A stretch of DNA of 64,000 nucleotides, taken from assembly GCA_019614645.1 (NCBI GenBank), contig JABWDB010000004.1:1054001-1118000 (forward strand). The letters are read 5' to 3'. Position numbers and translations under genes: made by a program. Shown here in pieces: positions 1 to 10,960 of the stretch (the stretch's first letter is position 1; every line of letters starts with the position of its first letter). A model generated the notes under the pieces. The model was not told the origin of the DNA. It searched no databases and saw nothing but the letters and a program-made list of their open reading frames with translations. The stretch is from Stratiolaelaps scimitus. Its lineage: Eukaryota > Arthropoda > Arachnida > Mesostigmata > Laelapidae.

Positions 1-221
1 GGCGTTGACCTCATGCTCCAGGCTCCCTGCGAACCTCTCCCTTCGGGGTACAAGGATAGAATCAGTCTAATCCCGTTTGAGATTCCCTGCCTTTCCAGCG
101 CCCCTATGATTACCCCCCAGTTAGGGGTATTAAATGCGTTTTTGACGTCCAGAAGTATAAGGAGAACGAGCCCCCGCGTTCTCCTTATACTCTCATATAC
201 AACTGCTATGGCCGAGCGAAC
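1..221 (-). mobile_element. non-LTR retrotransposon reverse transcriptase fragment (R1/I-like), cut by the window edge
   Basis: Read on the minus strand, about 72 codons are open from near 221 down to position 1. They contain the reverse transcriptase palm motif A in the form LLDVKNAFN, followed by TPNW and a helix reading GALERQGIS. The first catalytic aspartate is encoded at 147-149. The wording 'DVKNAFN..W' is typical of R1/I-group LINEs; jockey-group elements more often read 'FDv..AFD'. The fragment starts abruptly beside a (CA)n/(TA)n tract at 221-303 and runs off the window, so motifs B and C, with the YADD box, would lie outside. No stop codon is visible in the piece, so it may belong to a fairly young copy. 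The family call is firm; the clade is an inference. Confidence 0.75.
155..190. repeat. perfect 14-bp inverted repeat with 8-nt C-rich loop
   Basis: The arms GTATAAGGAGAACG (155-168) and CGTTCTCCTTATAC (177-190) are exact reverse complements around the loop AGCCCCCG. The hairpin lies inside the RT reading frame just upstream of motif A. It may be chance, a slippage product, or an RNA structure of the retroelement. Confidence 0.8.
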
Positions 222-227
222 ACACAC

Positions 228-303
228 CACACACACATATATATATACCTATATATATATATATATATATATATATAGGTATATATATATATATATATAT
301 ATA
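228..303. repeat. (CA)n then (TA)n microsatellite with palindromic CC/GG interruptions
   Basis: A short CA tract runs into about 65 bp of TA repeats. A CC near 248 and a GG near 279 break the tract symmetrically, so the whole block can form a long cruciform. It directly abuts the 5' side of the minus-strand RT fragment. Confidence 0.9.
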
Positions 304-1123
304 AATCTGACATGGTTCATTTTCAATACCTATTATAAATCCGACACAAAAAATATGGATCGATTTTTGTCTCTACCTCTCTCACTTTCTCTCAGCCTGT
401 TCACATGATCGTCTTTCTCATTTTCTAATTACGATATATTCCTTTGTAGCTTGCTTTATCGTTTCTGACGAAAGAGAGTGGGAGAGAGAGAGAGAGAGAG
501 AGAGATACAACGGGAGATCGCGCTAGAAACGACAAATACAAGGCGACATCAAAGAGGAATTTTGTATTTCCTGTTTAGAGTGTGCCTCTTCTATTTATGT
601 TGATTTTCGCACATGCGCCCTCAGCGTTTGTGCTGTTGTGAGAACAGCACGGTTTTACAGACCGATACGAGGGAAAGCCAGAGAAAACGCCGCGGGTTAT
701 ATTGATCGTGAGCGGGAAACGAACAAACAAAAACGTGTTTTGCTCCACGTTTAAATGAGCGTAGCTGGAATTATTGCCCGGGATCAGTCATTGAATAGAA
801 ACAGTCTGACTATCGCTATTTTGCCCTTTGAGGAACAGATCGCAATGAGATGCCCCAGAAACCCCATATAATTAATATATATATATATATAGTTGCGACG
901 ATTTGTTGCCTTGTCGTCGGCAAGCGATACAGTATTGTTGTGAGCCAATCGCTCTCAGCCTTGTATACGCCCACCAACTTCTTTATTCTTTACAGAACAT
1001 CACTAAGCTGCTATGAACCGAGTAAATTCCTTGGTTGGGTCGACAGCCCAATCCCGAGATAATGGAAATTGTCCAAATAATCTGGTCATGGCGGCGTGGC
1101 ATCTGGTATTGAATCAGACTCGT
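304..1123. other. no gene seen; simple repeats only
   Basis: The stretch holds an (AG)n tract at 483-506 and a (TA)n tract at about 868-891. Short open frames exist on both strands, but none has a recognisable motif. Confidence 0.6.
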
Positions 1124-1142
1124 TCCAATATATAATATATTG
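1124..1142. repeat. 19-bp perfect palindrome
   Basis: CCAATATAT and ATATATTGG are exact complements around a single A. It is AT-rich, so chance is plausible. Confidence 0.6.
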
Positions 1143-4100
1143 GTTGGATACTTTACGGACCGTCAACAGTCAGTGAAATTATACTGGACAGTGATTCCAT
1201 CTTCAAGAAAGACGGATAAGACGTATCGTTAGTCGGGCTTCATCTGCAGCCTGTGACTACGGACCGCCGCAATACTCTGTGACAATCTGCCGCAATCCGC
1301 AGCAATCCGAGTACTGGGAGTACCACCCCGGTTTACAGATGCTTTCATGGAAGGGGAAAGAACTGCGTCTCTTTTATCGATTGTCGATCAGCTATAAGCC
1401 AATCGATATACCCTTACAGTGAGTTGGCTGTCGCAAACCCTGAACTAAGGCTCCGTCAAGAAGTCATAAAAGGTTCCCACCGTAACGATCAGCTCAGACG
1501 TGACAAATCTCTCGAAAGGAGTGATGAGATCTGTCGGAAGTAACAGAGAATAAGAACTGAGCTTGGAAATCAGCTCGTAGAACAATACGTAACAGATGAA
1601 GGATTCGCCTCTTAGAGAAAATCTCCTTGGATGTGCGAGGCTTAAAATAGAGCCAATCTGTTCAGCTTTTTCATTCAAGTCAGGCAAACCTTGGGCGGTC
1701 AGTCGGGGACGTTTGGCACACACCATGAATGAATAGTTAATGACGTACCCGTGTCCATAGAGGAAACATGTTTCGAACTTGCAGAAACAGAGCAGAGCTA
1801 CAAAGATGATTACATCGATCCGTCGTGAGGCTGTGAACGGCGGATAATGCACAGCACTGTACTAGACATAGCCATCAGCAAATGATACGACCTCCAATTG
1901 CGTCACCTTAAATCCTCAATCACGTGGCTCAACGAGCAAAACAGTTGACTGGAAAAGAGTCCCCTGTTCCATAGCGAGCATATTGCTTTGATTTGTTCGG
2001 GATTTTGAATCTGGGAAGCGCAGTTTAACCAGGTTTGTCTATGGAAAACAAACAGAAAACATTATCAGGTAATTCGTAACCTTTTATCGACACTACAGAA
2101 TGACTTTTTATTCTTTCATCAGGTGGTCATTTATTCACTGGGTGCCCCCTTCAGAGGGTGCAGCTTAATCTTCGCGGGCCAGTTGCCAGCTGGAACTTTT
2201 CTCTAGTTCGTTCATACGTCCGCTTCTATGTTGATTTATTAAACCCGACTCGCGCGCGATCTTTGCCTAAGCAGTGGCCGCATGTAACTTATGTACATCC
2301 TGGGATTCTCGGCTATCCAGCAACGTCAACGAAGAGATATCACTGGATAAGTTCAGCATCATCGACGCTGATATAGTGGTTCGGCTCTGTCAACTTGGAA
2401 GGTTTAGTGGCTAAGTGTGTAAGGGGAGGAGGGAGAGGTGGTCAAAGAGTCGCGCACTAGAGACCTAACAACGCCGCGAATGGCTCTTTCAGTTGATTTC
2501 CTACGAGGATTAGTCGTCGAGCGTTTGACGACTTAATACTCCCGCAACCAGCTGCATTGAGTTGGCCATTAAGTATAGGGGCGGGCCATGACTGTCAAGC
2601 TTGATATACCTGTGCACAACGACGTGTAGGATGACAGAAACGCTTGAGAAACTCGTGCGTGTCCTTGAATACGAAACTTCAAGCCATTGAGTTCGATGAG
2701 GATGACTCTCACTGGAGTCGCTCAATGTGCGCTCAAGTATTCGACACAAATTATGAACGTCTCCCCGCAAAGAGGGCCCGAGACATTCTCGTGAGCAATC
2801 CTCATAGATTTTGATCAGACAAGAAACGGACCATTTCGGAATTATTATTATTGCAACGTGTGCCATTCTTCGTCTGCTTTCGTACAGCCTGTTGTCATGT
2901 GCCGTTAGAACCTTGAGCAAACAACTCGAGCGCTTTCTGGATGATTAGTCATTTGTTCAAAGTAAACATAATCTTCTGTTTACATATTTCATATTTCAAA
3001 TAATAGCTGATTCTCATTCGCTAGTGCAAAAACTCCCCAGGGAGGCACCTAAAGCCGCGGCGTCCTAAGGGACATAGTTTCGCTGTTTAGGTAACATCGA
3101 GCGATTGGCCTACAGATAAAACTTTGTTAGAGGGCGTCTCGACCTCCAGCAATACGCCAGGATTCTGTGCTCTGTACTTGTGATTGTTTCGTCACCTCTT
3201 GTGCTGAGACAAATTAGGTAGAGATTTTTTTTTTTTGCTATAATCTTCTCATATGCGAATGCGCGCGCGCCTGTGTATATTCGTTTATATGGGTGGGTTC
3301 TACGAGCGGCGTTGATATATCTGGTCCTTCTGCGAATGACAGATCATATATTACTATTAATGTGGCCACCACTTGGCTGGCTATAGATTGATTGTCGACT
3401 CGGTTTTTGCTCTACGATCAGCCGCTGTCGCTCCTGCTGTTGAAGGAGCACTAGAACGGCGGCCGGTTACGACCGAACTGGGGCATCACGAAGACGATGG
3501 CGAATTTGCCAGAGACCTGAAAGGTGTGAGATGAGACATTCGTTATTTCCGCAGAGCACCGCACGCTGTATCGGTCTATTAATTGCCAGCACAGACGCAA
3601 GTATACATTTGCATTGATAGCTATTGTTAGACGTTGCGGAAGCGAGGAGGTCAACATTTGCTATAAAGTGTAGTTATTTACAAAACCATGCGCAGAGGGG
3701 CTACGCAATTCGCTCACGTTTAAACCATTTGTTCGTTAATCTGTATGATGTGCCTGTTTGACCAGACACACGCGCTTGGCTGGGATGATACTTTGGGTAA
3801 TAGCTGACCTGCGTCAGTAGGCTTTATATTAGCACTAGTTATTATTGCTCATAATTGAACTTTGTCCTATCGTTACTGTGATCAGTTATTGGCGGTTGCA
3901 GATGTATGCATCAGTGCTCGGTGACTTCTCAGACGGTGTATGAAGGTCTTATGGATCGCCGAATGGCGCATTGGGGTACTGCTAATTGCTGCTTTTGTCA
4001 AGAGGTCGCCTTTGGAATACCCTTCGAATATCCCATGTTGAAGTGGCCGCCGTTCGTTAAATTCAGTGGTTCCTATTTACTAGACCCAAAGTACATCCAA

Positions 4101-4409
4101 TGAAGGGAAGTCACGCTAATCTGAAAGGAGCATTATTTGATGAGCAGAACAACTTCAAAGAACTGAACTATGTATACGGAATATCGAATGCAGACGGCTT
4201 CCTGTCCATCTGTTTATCGTAGAAATCATCGAGGGTACTTCGCTGATACCAGTAACAACACTTAGCCTGCTTGTTACCAGTGGTGTACATCTTCTTAGGT
4301 AGGGCACACTATGCAGGTATGACGTGGGGGCTAGCTTATGTGCGTGCGTGGCAAAGAAGCGGAGGCGATTCATTGGCAGGTCATAGTCCACCAAATGCAG
4401 CAGCTGCCG
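1143..4409. other. no recognised gene; two anonymous minus-strand open frames
   Basis: Two minus-strand open frames of 135-136 codons lie at 1445-1852 and 2510-2920. The first has a hydrophobic N-terminal part (residues about 13-33) and a hydrophobic C-terminal half. Neither matches a family known to me, and open frames of this length are expected by chance in 64 kb. Near 2407 there is a short tRNA A-box-like string (TTTAGTGGCTAAGTG), also seen in similar form near 8382, but with no good B box. The rest is featureless. Confidence 0.4.
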
Positions 4410-4666
4410 ACCTGTCAGCCAGCCCGGGGGTGCCCTGCAAGCTGCGCTGTCGTGTTCAGAACCGCTCGTATCTCAGCTATGAGCAGCACTGCTTTGAACC
4501 ACCGGAATGTGTATGCTGGCCGGGACCAAATTTCCAGACCTTCGGGGGTGTCTGGTATCGGAGCCTTCCTGAACCTGTGAAATATGGACGAAAATTCGTC
4601 TGTGACTTACACAACGAAAAATTAACCGACCACAACTGTTTGAATGTCATGGAAATTCTCCTATAG
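4410..4666 (+). CDS. unknown cysteine-rich open frame (weak exon candidate)
   Basis: The frame is open from upstream to the TAG at 4664-4666. A possible splice acceptor (gccgacctgtcag) precedes about 4417. The encoded segment has CxxxC, then 13 residues, then C, five residues, and CVC. That spacing recalls the last five cysteines of the cysteine-stabilised alpha-beta fold found in arthropod defensins and similar small secreted peptides. The first cysteine and any signal peptide are not visible. The last 18 codons lie in the dispersed repeat described next and keep their frame and stop in its second copy, which argues for a transposon-borne tail at least. I cannot name it; a chance pattern is quite possible. 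Confidence 0.15.
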
Positions 4667-5007
4667 ACAAATGGGTCTGGCAGCGAGCCCACTATTGTGA
4701 TTGAAAAAAATGCTGCATTCGAAATTAGTTAAACTGGAACGTAATTTTACCCTTCCTATTGCTAACTAAACGCACCATCTGCCCATGGATCGTATAGGCC
4801 ACCGGCCAGCGGTTATGTCCATGCCAAAATGTTACACGTGGGGTGTTCAACGAGCTTCGACATCCATCATCATCTCACCCCCTGTGACAACGTGCACTGG
4901 TTAACAGCTAGTCAAACTATTTAGAGGCCTGTTTATTCAGTACAATGTTCATCGCATTCTGTGTGGAGAATATGCTGCATGCAATGGAGCCTTATCATTA
5001 TCATAAT
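4605..5007 (+). repeat. dispersed 400-bp repeat, copy A
   Basis: This block recurs in the same orientation at 9115-9557. From about 4725 onward the two copies are roughly 93-95% identical by eye. The first 80 bp are about 80% identical, and the middle differs by a length change (a (TG)n expansion in copy B). Both begin with a reading frame that ends VMEIL(L/K)-stop at the same place, and both end in a TTATCATTATCAT tail. A coding end, a 3'UTR and a TCATTA-type simple tail suggest the 3' end of a non-LTR retrotransposon, 5'-truncated at different points. No RT motif is visible in either copy. Confidence 0.75.
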
Positions 5008-6904
5008 TAATTGAATCATAACCACCAGCATTATTATCATCGGCTAAATCCAAACATCTTGTGCAACCTATGGTTATTGTTGCAGTCGATTGTAATTAAC
5101 AACAACAACAAACAAATCATCCATGGTACCTGGACGAAAAAGACAATGCATGTCGGCATTCCATGACGAAATATACACCAATACCAATAGACGAATGCCT
5201 TAGAATCCTACAAGCTGCATAATAACCAAGCCAGAATGCGACATAGGGTAAGAGGCATTACCCATTGGTATCGCTGATGTTCGATGGATATGAATCAGAT
5301 AGAGCCGACAGCAGCTCATCTGATGATGTTAAGCAGAATGATGAAAGCCTGGCAGTGTTACAGTGAGGTGAAACCTCTTCTGGCACCCACTTATTACAGT
5401 ATCTTATGCTTAATAGTCAGACCGGAGACACCATGATGTGCGCGTCGAATTATCAGCGTAATGAACAAAAAAAACCTGCTATGTCATACGGTTTAACGCT
5501 GTTAATATATATGTATAATCATTATTAGTACTTCGAATCAAGCGTAGGTTTAATTAATGTGTGTATTCTACATGGTCTGGGCCACCATGTGTAGGAACTT
5601 AATGTCTGTTCCCGGTAGAGATGAGATTGTAGAACGATGGCCAGCATAAAATATGTTTACGGAAGATGCGTTAGGCTCGTTGGGCTATGTTGTTCTTGAT
5701 GTTCAAGATATGCGCCATCATTTCGGGGAGCAAGCTCAACTCTGATCCAAGAGAACAGAATGAGACAACGATCTTCCCATATTGGATTCTCTCATCCGTG
5801 CAAGCACTAGCCGGCTATTTTCAGACTACCGACCACTGCTGCATACTGCCGGTGTGTCTCGACCCGAGCCAGCCCGAGCTGGCTGACTCCGTAGTACGAC
5901 AACTTCCCTTGATCGATCATCTCTTAGGCTTTTTTCTCTGTTCACAGTCATCCTAATTGACTAATCGATCAGGGTGGTTTTACTGGTTCGCCGGTGCCGG
6001 CGGACGACACGGTGGCTGTGGAGGTCGATCGGTGCGGGTGAACCGTATTTCGTTCTTGATCAACATCTCGGCGGGGTGGATTTTTGTTCTCTGTAGTCTA
6101 CGTACTAGTGTCCCTGAGCGTACGTTTCCTAACAGAGCGGAACCTGAAATAAAAGCTACTTTAGCAACGTTCACGAGCGCCAGTTGTTTCTTTGATGTTC
6201 CCGGAGAGGTTTTATTCCATAGTTATCCTGTGACGCGTTGACGTCTAGCCTGTGAGTAACGATAAACACGTGTGCGTTAGGTATTTCAAGTACATCTTCT
6301 CTATCCATCTACACATGCGGTGCATTCATGTATCCAGTTGCATGCATCAGGTGAACTGCTCTGACTGTTGGGCATCTTACACAAGCGAGCCAGCTGCTAT
6401 GAAGGTTCAATAGAAGTACACGTGACCATACAGTGGCAGCCAAATACGGCCAAGCTAAGAGCTCAGCGATTGTATAGCATACTGTCAACGCAGGAGGTAT
6501 ACACGACCTCCGATCAGTTAGTCTGCTGGATGCCCTCGACAGCTGACGTTGTGCGACATATCAAAGAAGCCATCCGTCCACCATGAGAACGCCACTTGCA
6601 CTAAACATAGGCAAAAGTGTTTAAAACACCTGAAGTACACGTACCTGCCATTACTCACAAGGCCACGTTAGGTTTCGCGAGGTCGTGAATAGTATTCTCA
6701 CACCAGTCTTCTCTCCCTACGGTAGCGACAAGCACTGGAAGCAATGCAAACACACGTATGATAGGCCATGAAATAATATGCACACGAATTAATTCATTCT
6801 GTGTTTTAATATATACAATTAATAGCTGTGTCTTTATTTATGACTAATTAAATAAGAGCAGACCCTTCATCAATCCGGTTTTGTGACTGATAATTATTAA
6901 ATAT
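5008..6904. other. no gene seen
   Basis: Only short open frames without recognisable motifs are present. The part just after the repeat (5008-5110) is rich in ATT, ATC and AAC triplets, as if derived from the repeat tail. Confidence 0.5.
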
Positions 6905-7040
6905 TCAGCAGCGTTGCTTGGAGCTCAAGTCCTGTTTAGTTGCAAATGTGCAACGACAGACATCGAACCCGTCCACCTTACATTTGTATTCACTAATTGC
7001 AAGGCGTACACGAACGCATCGCGAGGCCGCCGGGCTTGAC
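6905..7040 (-). mobile_element. tRNA-derived SINE, diverged copy
   Basis: On the minus strand the block aligns with the fuller SINE at 25369-25541. Shared strings include GCAAATGTGCAA, CGAACCC, ATTGCAAG and ACACGAA (plus-strand readings), in the same order and at similar spacing. The internal promoter B box reads GGTTCGATGTC, a decayed form of GGTTCGAATCC, at about 6959-6969, and the A-box side lies near 7010-7035. The hairpin tail of the 25-kb copy is not clear here, so the 3' end is either diverged or truncated. RNA polymerase III would transcribe an intact copy. Confidence 0.6.
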
Positions 7041-9053
7041 TCTATCGCAGGAGACCTATGGTAAGCTATTATATGACGGATACCGATTGAAAAACGAGCA
7101 TAGATCGATAATGGAGTAGTCTTGCTTGGAGCACACAACGAGATGGCGCCAGAATCCAGAAAGCCTGCACGCATCGATTCTCGGCTGTGACTGCTTGCTG
7201 GGTAGCTAGCAACTTTGGGGCTCAGCTGCTGCTGCGGAATCACTTCTAGGTAAACTATCATTTCGAAATTTGACAACTCTGTCCGCCGATAACGCGAATT
7301 TATCATGCACTGTCTTTGTTCAACAGAAAGCCACAGAACAGCCATAACATATACGCATGAAGCGCCATAACCTAACGATCACGAAAACGAGCCATTCAGG
7401 AACGACATTTCAGCACCACTAGAACATTGTAACAAATCAGGGAATGGTTAATGGCAGTTGTCCGCTGGTGACGCTGACATGGTCAAAGCCGACTCCCGCG
7501 CACAAAAACACACACGCACACGCCCACCCATTGAACAGCAATAGATGAAAACTGTGACAGTATATACAGCTGTTCCGCGCGTGTCAACAACCGATAGCTC
7601 GCATTTGCCCCATGGCGACTACTACAGAGAAGGCGGGCGCCAGCCACAGGGAAGCAGATACAACTGATGGCAGCAGTCAGTCCTCGAGCTCGAGCAGAAC
7701 AGTGCGAATGTGACGCCCTTCACGAGGGTCATCAGTCCATCGCTAAGTAGGACAAATGTTTCAGCGAATTTACACAGTGTGATCTCCTGTTCGGATGCTG
7801 TGAAGACGTGATAGACATTCAAATGAAGTTTAAGCGGTGGGGCCGCTGGGGGAACCATACATTACACTCCCTTCGAATACAGAGGCAACGCCAACACAAT
7901 GCATGGCCAATGGACCAGAGTGCATTCATTCAACGCTGGTCGGGCAGAGTTCAGAGGGGATACGTTCTCCCTGCTGATTGATGCTTCGGCGGGTGTTTCA
8001 ACAGGTGGTTTGCTAAAATTTATGTTGAGATGGGCGGGTTTTCTCTCAATGGTGAAGCTCTCGATCTCCGCAGATGCAGACAGGGGAGTGCAAAAGAAAA
8101 ACATCTCCAAGTGAGGCTGTTTGCTTGGAAATTTTCAATTACAGACATTTGGTTTGCCGCATTCGATCCCTTTAGATTAGCACGTCATGGGATCGATGCA
8201 AAACCCGTTCGAAGGAAAGGGCCCCTCGGACGTTTAATATATGATTATACATTCTCTATATGCTCTATACGTGTCATTTCAACAAATTGTCAACGACTTC
8301 TGAACGATTTTTGAAATTGTCAACGATTTTTTGAAATTTCAACTCGATCCGAATATGGCCGGATCTGATGCGTTTGATTAGCGGCTAAGTGACACTAAGA
8401 CGTGTGAGAATCTCATGGAGCGAACACCCGACATTTCAAACCGACAGAGCTTCAATATAAAGCCGTTTTAATTCATCTGCCTCCATTAAGTGAATTTCAA
8501 TCAAGATTATATTAATTGAAGTAGTGAACTATTTACCAGACCTGGTCTTCTAAAACCAGCTCCCTAGGAGCAATCATCAGATAAGCATTCATTGTTGGGC
8601 CTTTGCGGGGTATAGCCAACGCAGTTTACTGGACCTGGGACACAAATAGCCAATACAATGTAAAATCGACACTTCAACAATGAAGACACGTATTTTTCAT
8701 AATCATAGCAAACGGTATGAGGTAGCACGCTGGCGTCAGACGGCGTATCAAAAACTATTACTAACCTTTAGCCATGGACGCTTGGCATTGATTATCTGTT
8801 AGTAAGTGTCTACAGGGCCGTGACGCACCGTATGCCTCGCAAGGGCTGTCTACTCACAGGAGACGGTAGCATTATACCAGCAAAATCGTTTCGAGAAAAA
8901 GGAAACTGGGCCCGCTTCGAGGGACCGAGCTGCATTTCGACAACGAGACGACATGTGTGGTGATATAGGTTGGATAATGTATTGTGGCTAGGACAGCTAG
9001 GCCTCCGGCAGTGAATAAATGAGTGGCTGGAGGTAGCAGTCCCGCGGCGTGCT
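7041..9053. other. no gene seen
   Basis: At 8293-8340 a short near-repeat (GAAATTGTCAACGATTTTT-like) occurs twice. Many overlapping short open frames lie at 7860-8310 on both strands, none convincing. Confidence 0.45.
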
Positions 9054-9106
9054 GATGACATATACGAGAGCTTAAGCATCGTAAAACTGCAGTTCGTTTA
9101 GTAAAC
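9054..9106 (+). repeat. LTR-like core repeat, copy 1
   Basis: The pattern is GACATATAmGAGAGCTTAAGCATyGT...GCAGTTCsTTTAnTAAAC. It recurs at 10833-10886, 40149-40201 and 44481-44543. The best copy (44 kb) reads as a TATA-like box followed about 35 bp later by AATAAA, the layout of the U3/R region of an LTR retrotransposon. No tRNA primer site or gag-pol frame was found beside any copy, so the LTR identity is an inference. Confidence 0.45.
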
Positions 9107-9114
9107 TAAGAAAA

Positions 9115-9557
9115 ACAGTTGTCTTTACACAACGAACAATCAACTGACAACGGCTGTTCGGGTGTTATGGAAATTCTCAAATAGATTAACGGGTCTGGAA
9201 GCGGGCACTTATATCCTCTACTACTATGTGTGTGTGTCTGTGGGTATAACTGAAAAAAAATCCTGCATTTGAAATTAGTTAAACTGGAACGTAATTTTAC
9301 CCTTCCTATTGCTAACTAAACGCATCATCTGCCCATGGATCGTATAGGGCACCGGCCAGCGGTTATGTCCATGCCAAAATGTTACACGCGGGGTGTTCAA
9401 TAAGCTTCGTCATCCACCATCATCATCTCACCCCTGTGACAACGTCCACTGGTTAACAGCTAGTCAAACTATTAAGAGGCTTGCTTATTCACTACAATGT
9501 TCATCGCATCCTGTGTGGAGAATATGCTGCATGCAATGGAGCATTATCATTATCATG
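9115..9557 (+). repeat. dispersed 400-bp repeat, copy B
   Basis: This is the second copy of the block at 4605-5007, in the same orientation 4.5 kb away. Relative to copy A it carries an extra 30 bp with a (TG)n run near 9227-9243 and point differences. It starts with the same reading frame ending VMEILK-stop (stop at about 9182-9184) and ends in TTATCATTATCAT. Upstream of about 9115 the two copies stop matching, which gives a 5' truncation point. Confidence 0.75.
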
Positions 9558-9753
9558 AACGTCAAACAAAAATAGATTAATAGTCATTCGTATGATTGTG
9601 CGCAAATGTAAGGTGGACATATTGCGGTTATTGAATTGACATCAACTGCTAATTAATGTTCAGTGGTTCCCTTGTAGTTATTCGCTGTTATTCTGCAAAG
9701 GCCCTCGTCGTGTCTGCAAGCCGTCGCCAACGAGGTCAATGGACCACACTCAG

Positions 9754-9846
9754 TTAAATCACAACACCAACTGTTTTTCGAGCTGACCCTCAGCTGTTCC
9801 CCTATCTGACAGGCCTCAGCTCTAAACTTTTAAATCACAATACCAA
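9754..9846 (-). mobile_element. 59-bp SINE-tail insertion flanked by 17-bp target-site duplication
   Basis: TTAAATCACAACACCAA (9754-9770) and TTAAATCACAATACCAA (9830-9846) match at 16 of 17 positions. Between them is a 59-bp insert whose plus-strand start is CTGTTTTTCGAGCTGACC. Read on the minus strand, the insert ends in the hairpin AGCTGA-GGG-TCAGCT followed by an oligo-A run, the same end as the full SINE at 25369. Direct repeats of 10-20 bp and an A-tail are the hallmarks of LINE-driven target-primed reverse transcription. The insert is so short that only the 3' tail of the element was copied. Confidence 0.75.
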
Positions 9847-10832
9847 AAACCCAATACAAATGCCGAACCAAAACAAACAACGAAAGCAAGCCTTTGCTGT
9901 TTATTCATTCAGTCATTTACCGACGATTATGGACAGAACCGCGATGGTACGATGCTTAAGTTCTCATATGAATAATAGTAAAAATGTTTAATACATCGTA
10001 GTGCGAGCCGATTGTCTCTCCAGTTTCCTCGTTTACCAAAAAGCCGTTGGAGGGGTGAGACGACGCACTATACATTTGCCCAATATATATTTACAGCAAC
10101 TTTGTTTCAACTTCGCGTGGGAACACTTTCCAATCGTTCAAACCGCATCGTTCGACGCGGATGAAATTTGAGGTTTTGACATAACGCGCTCGAAGGCGCT
10201 CCGGTCTGGTACCCGGAAAATGTTTCAGACGCCGCCACCCCAAAAAAATTATAGCCGCTCGTCAATGGCTTCTACTCTTGAAGTTGACGGTGGCCCGGCC
10301 ATCAGCCGACCAGCGCGCATGGACTAGTGCGCCCTTCGGAGGGCATGCAATTTCGCTGCACGAATCGCCGCTTGATCCCGGTGTTGTTGGTCGGGAAAAA
10401 ACCTCATAACAGAGTGAATGTTGTACATATGCTGGCGTGGGACGTCAGGGCAAAACCACCTTTATTAAGCTCTGCCTCATCTCGAGGCACTTGTTCGGTT
10501 TATATGGCAAAAGGATTTGCGTCATCAATACAACGCCCGCACATGTGAGAGAGCGAGATAGGCTAATATACGTCACATTCTGCTTCCACGCAGAGGAGTT
10601 TGGAGGCGGCAGCGAGCAACGACGTCAGGCGAGTGCCTCGCACTCATTCCCAATTGACTGCGATCGTTATTTATAGGTTTGCATAGCTTTCTTAGAATTA
10701 TTTCAATTACTCTGCAAATATACACTGCGGACACGGCCCGCGACGGAAGACTCAGAAATGAACGAACTCGCTTCCTCAAGATTAACACAGGTCGTGTGCG
10801 TGTGCTGCGATTCAACAACAAATGCTACTGGA

Positions 10833-10886
10833 CGTGACAAATAAGAGAATATAAGCATTGTGAAAATTGCACTTCCTCGAATAAAC
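10833..10886 (+). repeat. LTR-like core repeat, copy 2
   Basis: It reads GACAAATAAGAGAATATAAGC, then ATTGTGAAAATTGCA, then AATAAAC. It matches the 9054 and 44481 copies over about 50 bp, with point differences and an AATAAA in the same place. Confidence 0.45.
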
Positions 10887-10899
10887 CTTTACCACCAAC

Positions 10900-10960
10900 C
10901 TAATCCTCGACGGAATATATATTATATATTATATACTTATCCTCGACAGAATATATATTC
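10900..10960. repeat. 23-bp direct repeat around a TA tract
   Basis: The string ATCCTCGACrGAATATATATT occurs at about 10902 and again at about 10939, separated by an alternating TA stretch. This is probably a local duplication by slippage. Confidence 0.7.

Noticed and set aside
1445..2920. Two minus-strand frames of about 135 codons as exons of a chemoreceptor-like gene
   Set aside because: Some hydrophobic stretches exist, but there is no family signature and no fitting splice sites were found between them.
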